35,898 nt of DNA from Rhodocyclaceae bacterium (GTDB taxonomy: Bacteria; Pseudomonadota; Gammaproteobacteria; Burkholderiales; Rhodocyclaceae): NCBI GenBank assembly GCA_016880655.1, contig JAEHDA010000085.1, forward strand, positions 1 to 35,898, given 5' to 3'. Below are positions 1-11,662 of this stretch, in pieces. Below the pieces are notes generated by a model that had not been told where the DNA came from, ran no database searches, and worked only from the letters and a program-made list of their open reading frames with translations. Within the stretch, counting starts at the first letter, position 1; each line of letters starts with the position of its first letter. Position numbers and translations under genes: made by a program.

Positions 1-1
1 C

Positions 2-1126
2 GGCGCATGTGTGGTTCGCGCGACGCAGCATGATGCGGAGCCACCGAGAGGATTTGCGCGCAACGACTATTCGCGACGGCAGGCTTTCAATGCCGACAAC
101 TCACGGTATCTGATCATCGCTAGTGATGGCGCATGGCACCTCTACGATGCGCTGTCGCTACGGCACCTGGAGGTGTTGGCCGAAGTCGGTGGCGATGCAG
201 AACCTCAGTGGCATCCGACCAACCCGGATCTCCTCTACTACGTGCCGCGAAACGGCATCGGCATGAAGCTGCGGGAACTTAATGTCCGTGACGGGCGATC
301 TCGCGTCGTCGGCGACTTCGGTACGCGAATCAGAAGCATTTGGCCGACTGCCGAAAGCGCTTGGACGCGCTCCGAAGGCTCGCCATCGGCGGACATGCGC
401 TACTGGGCTTTCCAGGTGGACAATGCCGCCTGGGAAGGCGTGGGCATGTTCGTGTATGACATGCAGACGGATACCATTCTGGCAACCTATGACTTCGCCA
501 GGCATGGCAAGGGACGCCCGGATCATCTCAGCATGAGTCCATCCGGGAAGTATGTCGTGGTTTCGTGGGACGGCGGCCCGGTCGTCCTCGATCGCAATTT
601 GACCAACGCCAGAAGCCTGGCGCGTCGCGGCGAGCATTCAGATATCGCGTTGAACGCGGCGGGCGACGATGTCTATGTTTCGATTGACTATGACAGCCAT
701 GGCGGTCCGGTGTTCATGGTCAATCTGCGCACTGGCGAACGTACCAAGTTGTTCGATACCTATGTCGATGGCACCGCTACCGCGATGCACTTCTCTGGCA
801 AGGCATATAACAAGCCGGGATGGGTGGTGGTATCCACCTATGCCGATTACGTTGGCAACAGCAAGCTCAGCCGGTTGTTCGCATCGGATGGCTTCAAGTG
901 GTTGCATCGGAAAGTGATGGCGGTCGAATTGCGTGCCAATCCGACCATTGTCAATCTGGCTTTTCACCACAGCAAATATGCGGAGTACTGGTCGGAGCCC
1001 CAGGCCTCGACCAATCGCGATTTGACGCGGGTACTTTTCAACTCCAACTGGGGTACGGCGAGCAAGACCGACGTCGATGCCTACATGATCATGGTGCCGC
1101 CGGGCAGCTTTGGCGATCGCCGGTAG
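2..1126 (+). CDS. Beta-propeller (TolB/WD40-like) hypothetical protein, 5' truncated by window start
   Basis: Open frame continues upstream to the window edge; the listed ORF starts at a GTG at position 11. Repeated blade-like segments such as 'SRYLIIASDGAWHLYDALSLRHLEVL', 'PQWHPTNPDLLYY' and 'LSMSPSGKYVVVSWDGGPVVLD'. TAG stop at 1124-1126. Confidence 0.6.
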   Translation, partial: GACVVRATQHDAEPPRGFARNDYSRRQAFNADNSRYLIIASDGAWHLYDALSLRHLEVLAEVGGDAEPQWHPTNPDLLYYVPRNGIGMKLRELNVRDGRSRVVGDFGTRIRSIWPTAESAWTRSEGSPSADMRYWAFQVDNAAWEGVGMFVYDMQTDTILATYDFARHGKGRPDHLSMSPSGKYVVVSWDGGPVVLDRNLTNARSLARRGEHSDIALNAAGDDVYVSIDYDSHGGPVFMVNLRTGERTKLFDTYVDGTATAMHFSGKAYNKPGWVVVSTYADYVGNSKLSRLFASDGFKWLHRKVMAVELRANPTIVNLAFHHSKYAEYWSEPQASTNRDLTRVLFNSNWGTASKTDVDAYMIMVPPGSFGDRR

Positions 1127-1142
1127 ATGGCGGTAGCAAGCG

Positions 1143-1913
1143 ATGTTCGATCCGCTTGAATTGCTGTTGCCCCTGCCCGTCTATCTGGTCCTTGTGCTGA
1201 CGGCGCTCGCTGCGTACGGTCTTCTTCCTGCTCGGAAGCGCGTGCCTATGGCGGTGAGGGGACTGCTCGTCGTGATGGCCGCGTGGAGCTGGCTGATGAC
1301 GACGCCGGCGCTGGCGAACCTGGCGGTCCGGGTTCTGGAAGGATCTCCCGACGAGAGCGGGCAAGCGGTCATGCAATCCGGCAATGCCCCCTTGATCATC
1401 GTATTGGCGAGTGGCGGCATGAAGTCGCGCGATGGCCGCCCCCGGCCGAGGCTCGATGCCAGCGGCTGGGAACGCCTGCGCGCAGGCATCCGCCTCTGGC
1501 ATCAAACCGGAGGAACATTGCTATTCACCGGCGGTCCTGACGGCAATCCCGAACACTCACTGGCCGGCCTGATGCGGGCGATTGCCATGGAGTCCGGTGT
1601 TCCCTCGTCGGCGATCCTCATGGCGTCGCACTCCCTCACAACCTACGAGGACATCGCCGCAACCAGGACGGCGGCGGCCGACTTCAGCGGTCGGGTATGG
1701 CTGGTGACCAGTGCGCTGCACATGCCGCGGGCGCTGGGGGTCGCCGCCAGGTTGGGCATGGACGTTGAGCCGCGGCGATGCGACTTCATCCAGATCGAGG
1801 CGCCTACGTGGCGCGCATGGCTGCCCGACAATGGCGGCCCTGCACTCTGGTCTGCCGTATTGCATGAACTGGCTGGACGGGCCTACTACCGGTTGCGCGG
1901 CTGGTCGGATTGA
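1143..1913 (+). CDS. YdcF/SanA/ElyC family (DUF218) membrane protein
   Basis: Two N-terminal hydrophobic segments followed by a DUF218-like pattern: 'LIIVLASGG', 'LLFTGGPDGN', 'ESGVPSSAILMASHSLTTYEDIAATR', 'WLVTSALHMPRALGVAARLGMDVEP'. Confidence 0.85.
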   Translation: MFDPLELLLPLPVYLVLVLTALAAYGLLPARKRVPMAVRGLLVVMAAWSWLMTTPALANLAVRVLEGSPDESGQAVMQSGNAPLIIVLASGGMKSRDGRPRPRLDASGWERLRAGIRLWHQTGGTLLFTGGPDGNPEHSLAGLMRAIAMESGVPSSAILMASHSLTTYEDIAATRTAAADFSGRVWLVTSALHMPRALGVAARLGMDVEPRRCDFIQIEAPTWRAWLPDNGGPALWSAVLHELAGRAYYRLRGWSD

Positions 1914-1920
1914 CTGTTGT

Positions 1921-1937
1921 GTCGCGCTGGCCGCGAC
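1921..1937. terminator. Possible weak bidirectional hairpin between convergent genes
   Basis: GTCGCG-CTGGC-CGCGAC perfect 6-bp stem in the 40-bp gap between convergent ORFs ending at 1913 (+) and 1954 (-). No U-tract. Confidence 0.25.
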
Positions 1938-1953
1938 GGTGCCACGGAACAAC

Positions 1954-3200
1954 CTAGCTGCTATTGCTGCTCGAATCCTGCTTCGCCAGCCGTTCAAGTT
2001 CCAGGGTGTAGTAGCGCGCGACCAACCCGGAGAGTATCCAGAAGTTGCCCATTACTTCGCCGTTGAAGAAGCGGCTGCCGAACAGGTTGGCAAGCATCGC
2101 AGCCAGGACGGAAATCTGGAACGTGCTGCCAAGCAGCTTGGCATCCTCGGATCCCTCCAGTAATTCGACGCGCCGACCGAGAAGAACCAGCCTGATCAGC
2201 AGGGTGACGAGGATGAGTGCGCCGACAACGCCGGTTTCGGTTGCTACCAGCAGATAGCCGTTGTGCACATCGAAGTAGTAGAAGCCGGGAACGTACTTGC
2301 CCATCTCGCGTGCGAAGTGATTCAGGCCGACGCCCCATGGCCGCTCGGCGATCATCCTTCCGGCGCCCTGCCAGAGCACGAAGCGGCTTTCGGTACTTTC
2401 ATCCAGTTTCTTTTCTTCATCATCCCCGGTGGTGGTCTCGGTCATCTGGAGACGCTCGATGACGCCCTCCGGAACCCAGGACTCGTATGTGAGGACGGCG
2501 ACACCCAGTAGGATGCCCAGCAGCAGGTTGCGCCGCAGGGCCTGAATCGACAGCAGCGCCGCCAGAATGAAATATGCCTGCCGCGAGTAGGTGAAGAAGG
2601 CGGCGAAGACACCGAAGATCCCGAACAGCAGCGCGAGGAGGCGTACCACCAAGGCTGACTTTCGGTGCGTGGCCAGGCCGAGGAAGAGCGGAACGAAAAT
2701 CACGAAGTAGGCTGCGGCCAGATTGGCGCCGCGATAGTCCGGCGCGAACGGCCCGGCGGCCCGACGCGTTTCCGAGAAATTGCCGATGCCGTAGTCGAGG
2801 GCCTGGCGGAACACCTGTAACGACACGAGCAGGGTGACGAACAGGATCGTACCGAGCAGGAAGCGAATGTCCCTGACGTCCCGCACGGCATGGAAGAACA
2901 GGAAATAGAAAAGCATGTAGAAGATGCTGGTCTTGAGGGCCTGCGCATCGGCATCGACCCGCGACCCGTCGTAGAACTGGCCGATGAAGAAGGCGAGGAT
3001 CAGCGCGACGATAAACCATATGAAGTGCGCCTTCAGCGGCGTGGGCGATTCGGTGCGCGCATGGCGCAAGAGAATCAGCACCAGGACGCCGAGGAACATC
3101 AGGTTGATCAGGTTGAGGCCCCTGATGTCGAACACCACCGGATAGTGGCTCTGGTACGGGATATAGACAATGATCGCCGCAAGCAGCAGTCTCATCATGT

Positions 3201-3204
<4 letters not shown>
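1954..3204 (-). CDS. O-antigen ligase / Wzy-type polymerase family membrane protein
   Basis: ORF 1954..3477; likely start ATG at 3204 (MNMMRLLLAAIIVYIPYQ). Many hydrophobic helices; Wzy_C-like segment 'SRFVLWQGAGRMIAERPWGVGLNHFAREM...DVHNGYLLVATETGVVGALILV'. Confidence 0.85.
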
Positions 3205-5099
<1,895 letters not shown>

Positions 5100-5101
5100 G
5101 G

Positions 5102-6268
5102 TCAGTCCCTCGTTACGAAGCCGTAACACTTGATAAGTTTGTCGGTTACCGCTTCCAGCGATGCAGTCGAGACGATGCGCTGCCTGGCCCGGTCGCCCAT
5201 CAGCCGCAGTTGCCCTGGTCCGGCCGCGACGGCTTGTTCCAGCGCGCGGGCCAGATCCTCGCCGTGGCCGGGTTCGAACAGCCAGCCGGTGTCGTCCGGA
5301 ATCACGAAGTCCTCGGTGCCGCTGATTCTGGATCCGATCACGGGCAGGCCGGCCGCCATGTATTCGAGCAGCGAGTTGGAGAGTCCCTCGGCGAGCGAGG
5401 TAAGCAAACCGAAATCGGCGATCGCCAGGTAGCGTCCAACGTCGCTGCTGTGGCCGGCGAAGACCACCTGCTGGCCGATTCCCAGGCGCTCCGCCGCTTC
5501 GGTGAGATGTTGGCGCAGTACGCCGTCGCCGACCAAGACCAGTTTTGCGTCGGGACGATTGCTCAGCGTCCGGGCCCACGCGCCAAGCAGCAGCTCGTGG
5601 TTCTTCTCCAGTGCGAGGCGGCCGACGAATACGCCGACGACGGCCGCATCGCCGCACAACTCGCGACGGAATACATCGTTACGCGAGTTGGCGGTGAATC
5701 GCGCGACATCGACGCCGTTGGGCAGGACCAGAACCTGCGCGGGATCGAAGCCGCGATCGATCAGCGTCTGGCGAATGCGCTCGCTGGTTGCCTGGATCAG
5801 CGTAGCCTGGTGAATGGCCAACTTTCGCAGGCGTGCCGGCCAGCCGGGATTCGGGTCGAGGATGCCGCCGACCAGTTCGCGCATGCCGGTCAGCTTGACC
5901 ACGACCGGTTTGCCGAGCAGCTTGCCCATGATGGCGGCGACCGACGCCATGTTGTGCGCGATATGGGCGTGGATGATCCGGTATTCCTGCCGATGCGCGA
6001 ACAGGAACCAGGCCAGCTTGATCAGCATGATCACGCCGCCCAGGAGCCGGACCTTTGGGTAAGTGAGGCGAACGACATTGAGCCGGTCGACCAGTTCGCG
6101 CTCCTCCTGCGGCCCGTCCGCCACTCGCGGCACTATGACCGTGACGCCGACGTTGCGCTCGACCAGGCGGCCGCCGAGCGTCAGCACCTGGCTTTCTGCG
6201 CCGCCCCCGCCATACGCCGGGAACTTCGCTTCAAGCACCATTACAACTGAACGCGACGAATCAGCCAT
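5102..6268 (-). CDS. Glycosyltransferase family 4 (GT-B)
   Basis: 'AGGGGAESQVL'-like N-terminus (PAYGGGGAESQVLTL), 'VGVFVGRLALEKNHELLLGAW', 'LVGDGVLRQHL', 'LTSLAEGLSNSLLEYMAAGLPVIGSRISGTEDFV'. Confidence 0.9.
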   Translation of the reverse strand: MADSSRSVVMVLEAKFPAYGGGGAESQVLTLGGRLVERNVGVTVIVPRVADGPQEERELVDRLNVVRLTYPKVRLLGGVIMLIKLAWFLFAHRQEYRIIHAHIAHNMASVAAIMGKLLGKPVVVKLTGMRELVGGILDPNPGWPARLRKLAIHQATLIQATSERIRQTLIDRGFDPAQVLVLPNGVDVARFTANSRNDVFRRELCGDAAVVGVFVGRLALEKNHELLLGAWARTLSNRPDAKLVLVGDGVLRQHLTEAAERLGIGQQVVFAGHSSDVGRYLAIADFGLLTSLAEGLSNSLLEYMAAGLPVIGSRISGTEDFVIPDDTGWLFEPGHGEDLARALEQAVAAGPGQLRLMGDRARQRIVSTASLEAVTDKLIKCYGFVTRD

Positions 6269-8117
6269 GATTGTCGAGGTACTCGCGGTGCCAGAGTTCG
6301 AGCATCAGCAACCGGAAGATGTCCGGCGCGTGATCCCAGAGACCGCGCTCGTGGCGATCGATCAGGTCGCGCACGAACGGGAAATTGAAATAGCCCCGCT
6401 CGCGCGCGCGGTCGGACAGGACGACATCGTTGATCAGGTCACGGAGCTGTCCCTCGCGGCGCATCCAGACGGCGATCGGCAGGCCGAAACCCTGCTTCTT
6501 CTTCTTGCGGATTTCCAGCGGCAGGATATCCTCCATCGCCAGCTTGAAGAGGTGGCGTTTGTTGAGGCCATTGACCTTGTAACGGTCGGGCAGGCGACCG
6601 GTGTATTCGACCAGGCCGCGATCGATGTAGGGGAATGCCACGTCGATGCCGGCGACGTTGGCGGAACGGATGACCTTGACCAGATCGCTCTCGGCGATCG
6701 TCATCTTCAGGTCGATATACATGAGCCGATGCAATTCGCTCTTCGTTTGCGCCCGCGCGTAAACGTCGCGCTGGTACTGGAGCGAGTCGTCGCGTGCCAC
6801 CAGGTGCCGGAAGTCAGGGCTCAGCAACTCTTCAAAGTGGGTGGAGGCGAAGGCATCATCGCTGTAGAAGCGATCCGGGTTGGGCAGGGTACCGCGGTGA
6901 ACCATGTTCCTGACGCGGTTGGCGACGTGCAGGTCGGTGTGGGAAAGGGCGCTGGCGAGCAGCGAGCCGCCGGCGCGCAGCGGCCACGGTGCATTGTGAT
7001 ACCAGCCGAAAATCTTGTCCTTGGCATAGCGTTCGTTGCCGCCGAATATTTCGTCGCCGCCGTCGCCGGCTATCAGGAGTTCCTTGCCTTCCGCACGCGC
7101 GAAGTCGGCGCAATAGAAGGTCGGGATTGCCGAGGAATTGCCGAATGGCTCGTCGAAGCCGGTGATCAGCCGGTTGATAATGGCAACGGTGTCGTTCTCG
7201 CCGACCAGGCGTTCGTGCGCATTGAGACCGAAGGCACCGGAGGCGATACGCGAGAAGGAGAGCTCGTCGTAACCGCCTTCCGCAAAGCCGATCGAGAAGC
7301 TGTCCACCTTCATGCCGCTGTTGCTGCGCGCCAGAATGCCGGAGATGCTGGAACTGTCGGTACCGCCGCTCAGGAAGGTTCCCCACCGCGATGTCGGACC
7401 CGGCGTGTAGTCGCTGACGCTGGCGACGATCCTGTCCCGCAGTTCCCGGGATCGCACCACATCGCTGCCGCTCAGGTCCTCCGGGTAGGGCGCATCCCAG
7501 AGCCGGCGCGTCGTCGTCTTGCCCGCGTGGCCTTCCAGGCATGAGCCAGGTTCGAGCTTGGCTACGCCCTCGATGGCGCTGCGCGGCGAGGGAATGTATG
7601 CGAAATTGAGATAGTGGTAGAGCGCGACACGATCGACCGCGGGCACTTCGTCGAGTGCCGCGAGGATCAGGCGCAGGTCGCTGGCGCACAGCAGTTTGGT
7701 CGGCGTCGAATAGTAGAAGACGGAATAGGTGCGGAAGGCATCCGTATAGGCGGTCAGCGTTCGCCGCTGTTTGTCCCAGAAGGCAAACACGTAGCGGCCG
7801 CGGCGGCTGTCGGCGCGCCATTCGTTGCCGTTGAGCCACGCCTGGAGGGCGGCATCGGCAGTGCCGGCGGGAGCGGCATCCTGCCCGCCGCGTTCCGGCT
7901 CGCGCGCCAGACCAATCCCGCCGCGATCTCCGACGGTGATGCAGCGGACATCGCCGCTGTAGACGACGGAAATCCCCGCGCCAGGATTCAGCAAAGTCAG
8001 CCGCGGCGGTACGCCACGCCACGCCGGCCAGCGGGCCGGATCCATGACGCGCTCGGGCAGGGACGCACCCGGCTCGTCGGAAATGCTGATCAGGAAGTCT
8101 CCGAGTGCTGTGGACAT
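6261..8117 (-). CDS. Asparagine-synthase-like protein lacking the N-terminal glutaminase Cys
   Basis: Likely ATG at 8117 (MSTALGDFLISISDEPGAS). Synthetase PP-loop 'TFLSGGTDSSSISGILAR' and 'IAGDGGDEIFGGNERYAK' present; no MCGI N-terminus in the ORF. Confidence 0.85.
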   Translation of the reverse strand: MSTALGDFLISISDEPGASLPERVMDPARWPAWRGVPPRLTLLNPGAGISVVYSGDVRCITVGDRGGIGLAREPERGGQDAAPAGTADAALQAWLNGNEWRADSRRGRYVFAFWDKQRRTLTAYTDAFRTYSVFYYSTPTKLLCASDLRLILAALDEVPAVDRVALYHYLNFAYIPSPRSAIEGVAKLEPGSCLEGHAGKTTTRRLWDAPYPEDLSGSDVVRSRELRDRIVASVSDYTPGPTSRWGTFLSGGTDSSSISGILARSNSGMKVDSFSIGFAEGGYDELSFSRIASGAFGLNAHERLVGENDTVAIINRLITGFDEPFGNSSAIPTFYCADFARAEGKELLIAGDGGDEIFGGNERYAKDKIFGWYHNAPWPLRAGGSLLASALSHTDLHVANRVRNMVHRGTLPNPDRFYSDDAFASTHFEELLSPDFRHLVARDDSLQYQRDVYARAQTKSELHRLMYIDLKMTIAESDLVKVIRSANVAGIDVAFPYIDRGLVEYTGRLPDRYKVNGLNKRHLFKLAMEDILPLEIRKKKKQGFGLPIAVWMRREGQLRDLINDVVLSDRARERGYFNFPFVRDLIDRHERGLWDHAPDIFRLLMLELWHREYLDNHG

Positions 8118-8130
8118 GTTCGACCTACCC

Positions 8131-9288
8131 TCAGTTGGTGCGGCCGTACGTCGGCGACGCCGCCGCACAGCGCGAATAGAAATCCTGCATGGTTCTAACC
8201 ATTGCCGGCACGGTGAATTGCTCGATGGTGCGCTGGCGCCCGCGGGCACCCAATTTCTCCCGCAGGGAGCGGTCACCCGCCAGCAAGCGCAAGGCGTCGG
8301 CCAGTGCCGCGTCGTCGTCGCTGGGGAACAGCAAGCCGCTTCCCATCTGCTCGACCAGTTCGACGCTGCCGCCGACCGCCGAGGCGATCACTGGCCGCCC
8401 TACCATCATGGCTTCGAGAATGACATTCGACAGGCCCTCCCGAAGCGACGGCAGGACCACGAAATCGGCGGCGGACATCAGCGCCGGAACGTCGGACCGC
8501 TCGCCCAGCAATTCGACGCGATCGCCGATCTGCAACCTGGCGATGGTTTCCTCGCACAGGGCGCGCAGGGGGCCATCGCCCGCGACCAGCAGGCGCAGTT
8601 CGGTATTGGTGTCGCCCAGCCGCTTCATGGCGCGCAATAGCACCGGCACGTTCTTCTGTTCGACCAGACGGCCGACGAACAGGGCAGTTACCGGGCCGCC
8701 AGAATTGGAGGATGGGGAGGCGGCGGCAGCTTCGGGTGCGTCGCCGACGCCGTTGTAGACCACATCGACCGAGCCGGGCGGCATGCCCATCGTGATGCGG
8801 GCGTGCTCGCCGCCCGCATGCGAATTGGCGATGACGAAGGTCGACTGGAGTGCCGACCAGCGTTTCAGCCGCCATTGCAGCGAAGAGTACCAGTCGTATT
8901 TGTTGCGCACCGAAGTAATCAGCGTCGGCCGGCGCGAAGCCGGCAGCAGCCGACGCCCCACCGCTCCCCACAGTTCGCCGCCGAACGCGAAGCAGTGCAT
9001 GACATCGAACCTGTTTTCAAGCAGAAATCGACGCAGCTTCAGGACGAAGGCGGGGTCGATGCGGCCATGTTTCGGAATCTCCACCGCCGGCACGCCGGCC
9101 TGCTCCAATTGATCGACCAGGAAGGAACGGTTGCGGAAATAGGCAACCGTCGGTTCGAAGCGGTTGCGGTCGAGGGAGCGGGCGATATGCACGATCTGGC
9201 GTTGCGTCCCACCGACTTCCAGTTCGTCGGACACCAGCAGAACGCGAATCTTGCGCGTAACTGAATCAGTTGTTTGCGATGACATCAT
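8131..9288 (-). CDS. Glycosyltransferase family 4
   Basis: Start at ATG 9288 or 9285 (MMSSQTTDSVTRKIRVLLVSDELEVGGTQRQIVHIARSL); 'ALFVGRLVEQKNVPVLLRAM', 'LVAGDGPLRALCEE', 'LPSLREGLSNVILEAMMVGRPVIASAVGGSVELV'. Confidence 0.9.
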   Translation of the reverse strand: MMSSQTTDSVTRKIRVLLVSDELEVGGTQRQIVHIARSLDRNRFEPTVAYFRNRSFLVDQLEQAGVPAVEIPKHGRIDPAFVLKLRRFLLENRFDVMHCFAFGGELWGAVGRRLLPASRRPTLITSVRNKYDWYSSLQWRLKRWSALQSTFVIANSHAGGEHARITMGMPPGSVDVVYNGVGDAPEAAAASPSSNSGGPVTALFVGRLVEQKNVPVLLRAMKRLGDTNTELRLLVAGDGPLRALCEETIARLQIGDRVELLGERSDVPALMSAADFVVLPSLREGLSNVILEAMMVGRPVIASAVGGSVELVEQMGSGLLFPSDDDAALADALRLLAGDRSLREKLGARGRQRTIEQFTVPAMVRTMQDFYSRCAAASPTYGRTN

Positions 9289-10465
9289 GGAGCTTTCGGA
9301 CTTCCTTCTGGATATCGAATTCACGCTCGACCTGTTCGCGGGCCTTGACCGCAAGGCGTGCACCCAGTTCGCCGTCGCTCAGGAGTCGGGCAAGACAGCG
9401 CGCCAGGTCGTCGGCATCTCCAGGAGCCGCGACGAGGCCGGTGACGTCGTCCTCGACCAGTTCCGGGATTCCGGAAACCCGCGTGGACACGACAGGAATC
9501 CCGGTGGCCATGGCTTCCATCAGCGCAACCGGGATGCCATCGCGATCGCCACGGGAGGTAACGACTGAGGGCAGGGCGAACACGCCTGCCTGATACAGCG
9601 CGGCACGAACCTCCTCCTGCTTGCGCACGCCCAGCAGATGCACTTGGTCTTGCAGTCCGAGCTTCCGGATTTGCGCCTTCAGATCTGGTTCGAGCGGGCC
9701 GCTGCCGATGATGTCGCACCGGAACTGCACGCCGTCGTCGCGCAGGCGGGCGCAGGCATCGATCAGGTGCGGGAAGCCCTTGATCTCGTCGAGGCGGCCG
9801 ACGGCCAGGATGCGCTGCTTGTCGCGTCCGTCCGGTATGAACGGAAATCCTTCGGGCGATACGCCGCAATGCACGATCTCGATCCTGCTGTGGTCCGCCT
9901 TGGCAACGTGTTCGCGGAGATAGCTCCGGTTGAAGCTCGAGATCGCGATGGTGGCTTTGGCTGCCGGCATCTTGTCTGCCAGCAGATGGTCTTCGAGGAA
10001 GATGTCGTGGGCGTGCGCCGTGAATGTGAAGGGAATGCCGAGCCGCGTCGATAGCAGCCAAGCCGCGGTGGAAGGGTAAGTCGCCCAGTGGGCGTGGATA
10101 TGGGCGGGTGCGAGCGAGCGAACCGTCCCCAGCAAGCCCAAGGTACGCCACCAGACAACCAGTGTCTTGGCCATGGCGTCGGGATGGCGCCGAAGACTGC
10201 GGAAGATGCGGAGCAGGTCGAGGAACTCGCGGAGCGGATGCCGGAGCAGGGTCGCCAATGCGGCAAGTGCGGTACGCCACCAAGGGGCTGGATAGCTGAC
10301 GCGTTCCAGGAGCCCGGCGGCATCGGACTGGACGAGCTTCTCGGAGGGATGCTTCAGCGAAACAATGCGGACATCGACGCCCAGGCGAATCATCCCCAGA
10401 ATTTCACGGACGATGAAAGTCTCCGACCAGCAAGGGAACAAAGAAACGATGTAGAGGATCCGCAT
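9266..10465 (-). CDS. Glycosyltransferase family 4 (colanic-acid-type GT)
   Basis: 'MRILYIVSLFPCWSETFIVREILGMIRLGVDVRIVSLKHP', 'IHAHWATYPSTAAWLLSTRLGIPFTFTAHAHDIF', 'ILAVGRLDEIKGFPHLIDACARL', 'GIPVALMEAMATGIPVVSTRVSGIPELV'. Confidence 0.92.
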   Translation of the reverse strand: MRILYIVSLFPCWSETFIVREILGMIRLGVDVRIVSLKHPSEKLVQSDAAGLLERVSYPAPWWRTALAALATLLRHPLREFLDLLRIFRSLRRHPDAMAKTLVVWWRTLGLLGTVRSLAPAHIHAHWATYPSTAAWLLSTRLGIPFTFTAHAHDIFLEDHLLADKMPAAKATIAISSFNRSYLREHVAKADHSRIEIVHCGVSPEGFPFIPDGRDKQRILAVGRLDEIKGFPHLIDACARLRDDGVQFRCDIIGSGPLEPDLKAQIRKLGLQDQVHLLGVRKQEEVRAALYQAGVFALPSVVTSRGDRDGIPVALMEAMATGIPVVSTRVSGIPELVEDDVTGLVAAPGDADDLARCLARLLSDGELGARLAVKAREQVEREFDIQKEVRKLHDVIANN

Positions 10466-10480
10466 GAGTTCGACAGGATG

Positions 10481-11662
10481 TCAAGTGGTGGAATTGGGCC
10501 GGCCGGCTACCTGCTGATGGTTCTGCCAGAGGTGTGCGTTGCGGTTCGACAGAAACTCGACGAAGCCGAGTACCACGAACCAGTTGAGCGACAGGAAGGC
10601 GCTGGCCAGCTTGACGAGGCGAATGCGATTCGCAGCAGACGACAGCAAGCCCAGGACCGCCAGGGCATAGGCGGCGAGCTGGGCGACAAAAGTCAGTCGC
10701 CACAGTACGCCTCCGGCGGGATCCGTGGCGAGGAACGCATTCGTGAGGAGGGCCAAGGCCATGGCAAGCGGCGCGATCAGGCGCATTACCTTGTGGGAGA
10801 TGAACTGCGTGGCGATCGGGTTGCGCCACGGTGCCACCAACCACGGGTAGGAGGCCAGGAGCTGGAAATTGCCGGCCAGGGTCCGGACCTTGCGCACCCG
10901 TTCCTGGGCAGCGTCGCGCGATGGCCGATCGTATGCCAGTGCCTCGTCCTCGAAGAGGACTCGATAACCCTGGGCGACGACGTTCATCGGAATCAGGACG
11001 TCATCGAGAATCGTTTCCGGCGGAATCGCGCGGAAGCATGAGCGACGCAGCGCATAGATCGCGCCGGTTACGCCAACCGAAGAATGAATCCGGCCTTCCG
11101 TCCGACGCAGGAACTTCTCGTAGCGCCAGTAGGCATCGATGCCTTCGCCGAAGGCGGTGATTCCGTCGCGTTCGAATACGAGTTGCCCGCTGACGGCGCC
11201 GACCGTGTCGTCGGCAAGATTGTCGATGAGGCGGCGCACCGCCAGTGGATGCAGTGCCTGTCGGGCATCGGTCAGGACGATGACATCTTCATCGCAGGTT
11301 GCGATCGCGTCATTGAGACAGGCGGCCTTGCCGCGCCGTGTCGGGAACGGAAGGAGGGAGACGCGGGAGGGGTTGAACGAGGCAACGACTTCATGGGTGT
11401 CGTCGTCGGAACCGTCGGACGCGATCAGCACGCGCAGGCGCTCGGCAGGATAGTCCTGAGCGAGACAGCTCGCGATCTTTCGTTCCATCAGGCCCGCGCC
11501 GTTGTGGACCACGACGACGATTGCCACGCTCGGGTCGAACGGTGTGCGCTTGACGGGCCGGGGTGCGATGCGTGCCCACAGCGACAGGAGCAGCGGGTAG
11601 CCGACAAACGTGTAGGCCAGCAAAGCCAGGGATGCCAGAAAGACAGCCAATGCCGGGTTCAT
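10481..11662 (-). CDS. Membrane-associated glycosyltransferase family 2
   Basis: N-terminal TM, 'VAIVVVVHNGAGLMERKIASCLAQDYPAERLRVLIASDGSDDDTHEV', 'VIVLTDARQALHP', 'ILDDVLIPMNVVAQGYRVLFEDEALAYD', C-terminal TM helices. Confidence 0.9.
   Translation of the reverse strand: MNPALAVFLASLALLAYTFVGYPLLLSLWARIAPRPVKRTPFDPSVAIVVVVHNGAGLMERKIASCLAQDYPAERLRVLIASDGSDDDTHEVVASFNPSRVSLLPFPTRRGKAACLNDAIATCDEDVIVLTDARQALHPLAVRRLIDNLADDTVGAVSGQLVFERDGITAFGEGIDAYWRYEKFLRRTEGRIHSSVGVTGAIYALRRSCFRAIPPETILDDVLIPMNVVAQGYRVLFEDEALAYDRPSRDAAQERVRKVRTLAGNFQLLASYPWLVAPWRNPIATQFISHKVMRLIAPLAMALALLTNAFLATDPAGGVLWRLTFVAQLAAYALAVLGLLSSAANRIRLVKLASAFLSLNWFVVLGFVEFLSNRNAHLWQNHQQVAGRPNSTT

Noticed and set aside
2-30. 'GAC' residues at the extreme N-terminal edge of the first ORF as a lipobox
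   Set aside because: Upstream sequence is missing, so a signal peptide cannot be assessed.
1129-1140. GGCGGTAGCAAG ops-like sequence just upstream of the YdcF gene
   Set aside because: Only 9 consecutive core bases match, and it is in a short gap between two + genes, not a long polysaccharide-operon leader.
10088-11041. + strand 317-aa ORF
   Set aside because: Antisense to well-supported GT4 and GT2 genes; Gln/Asp/Arg-rich shadow translation.
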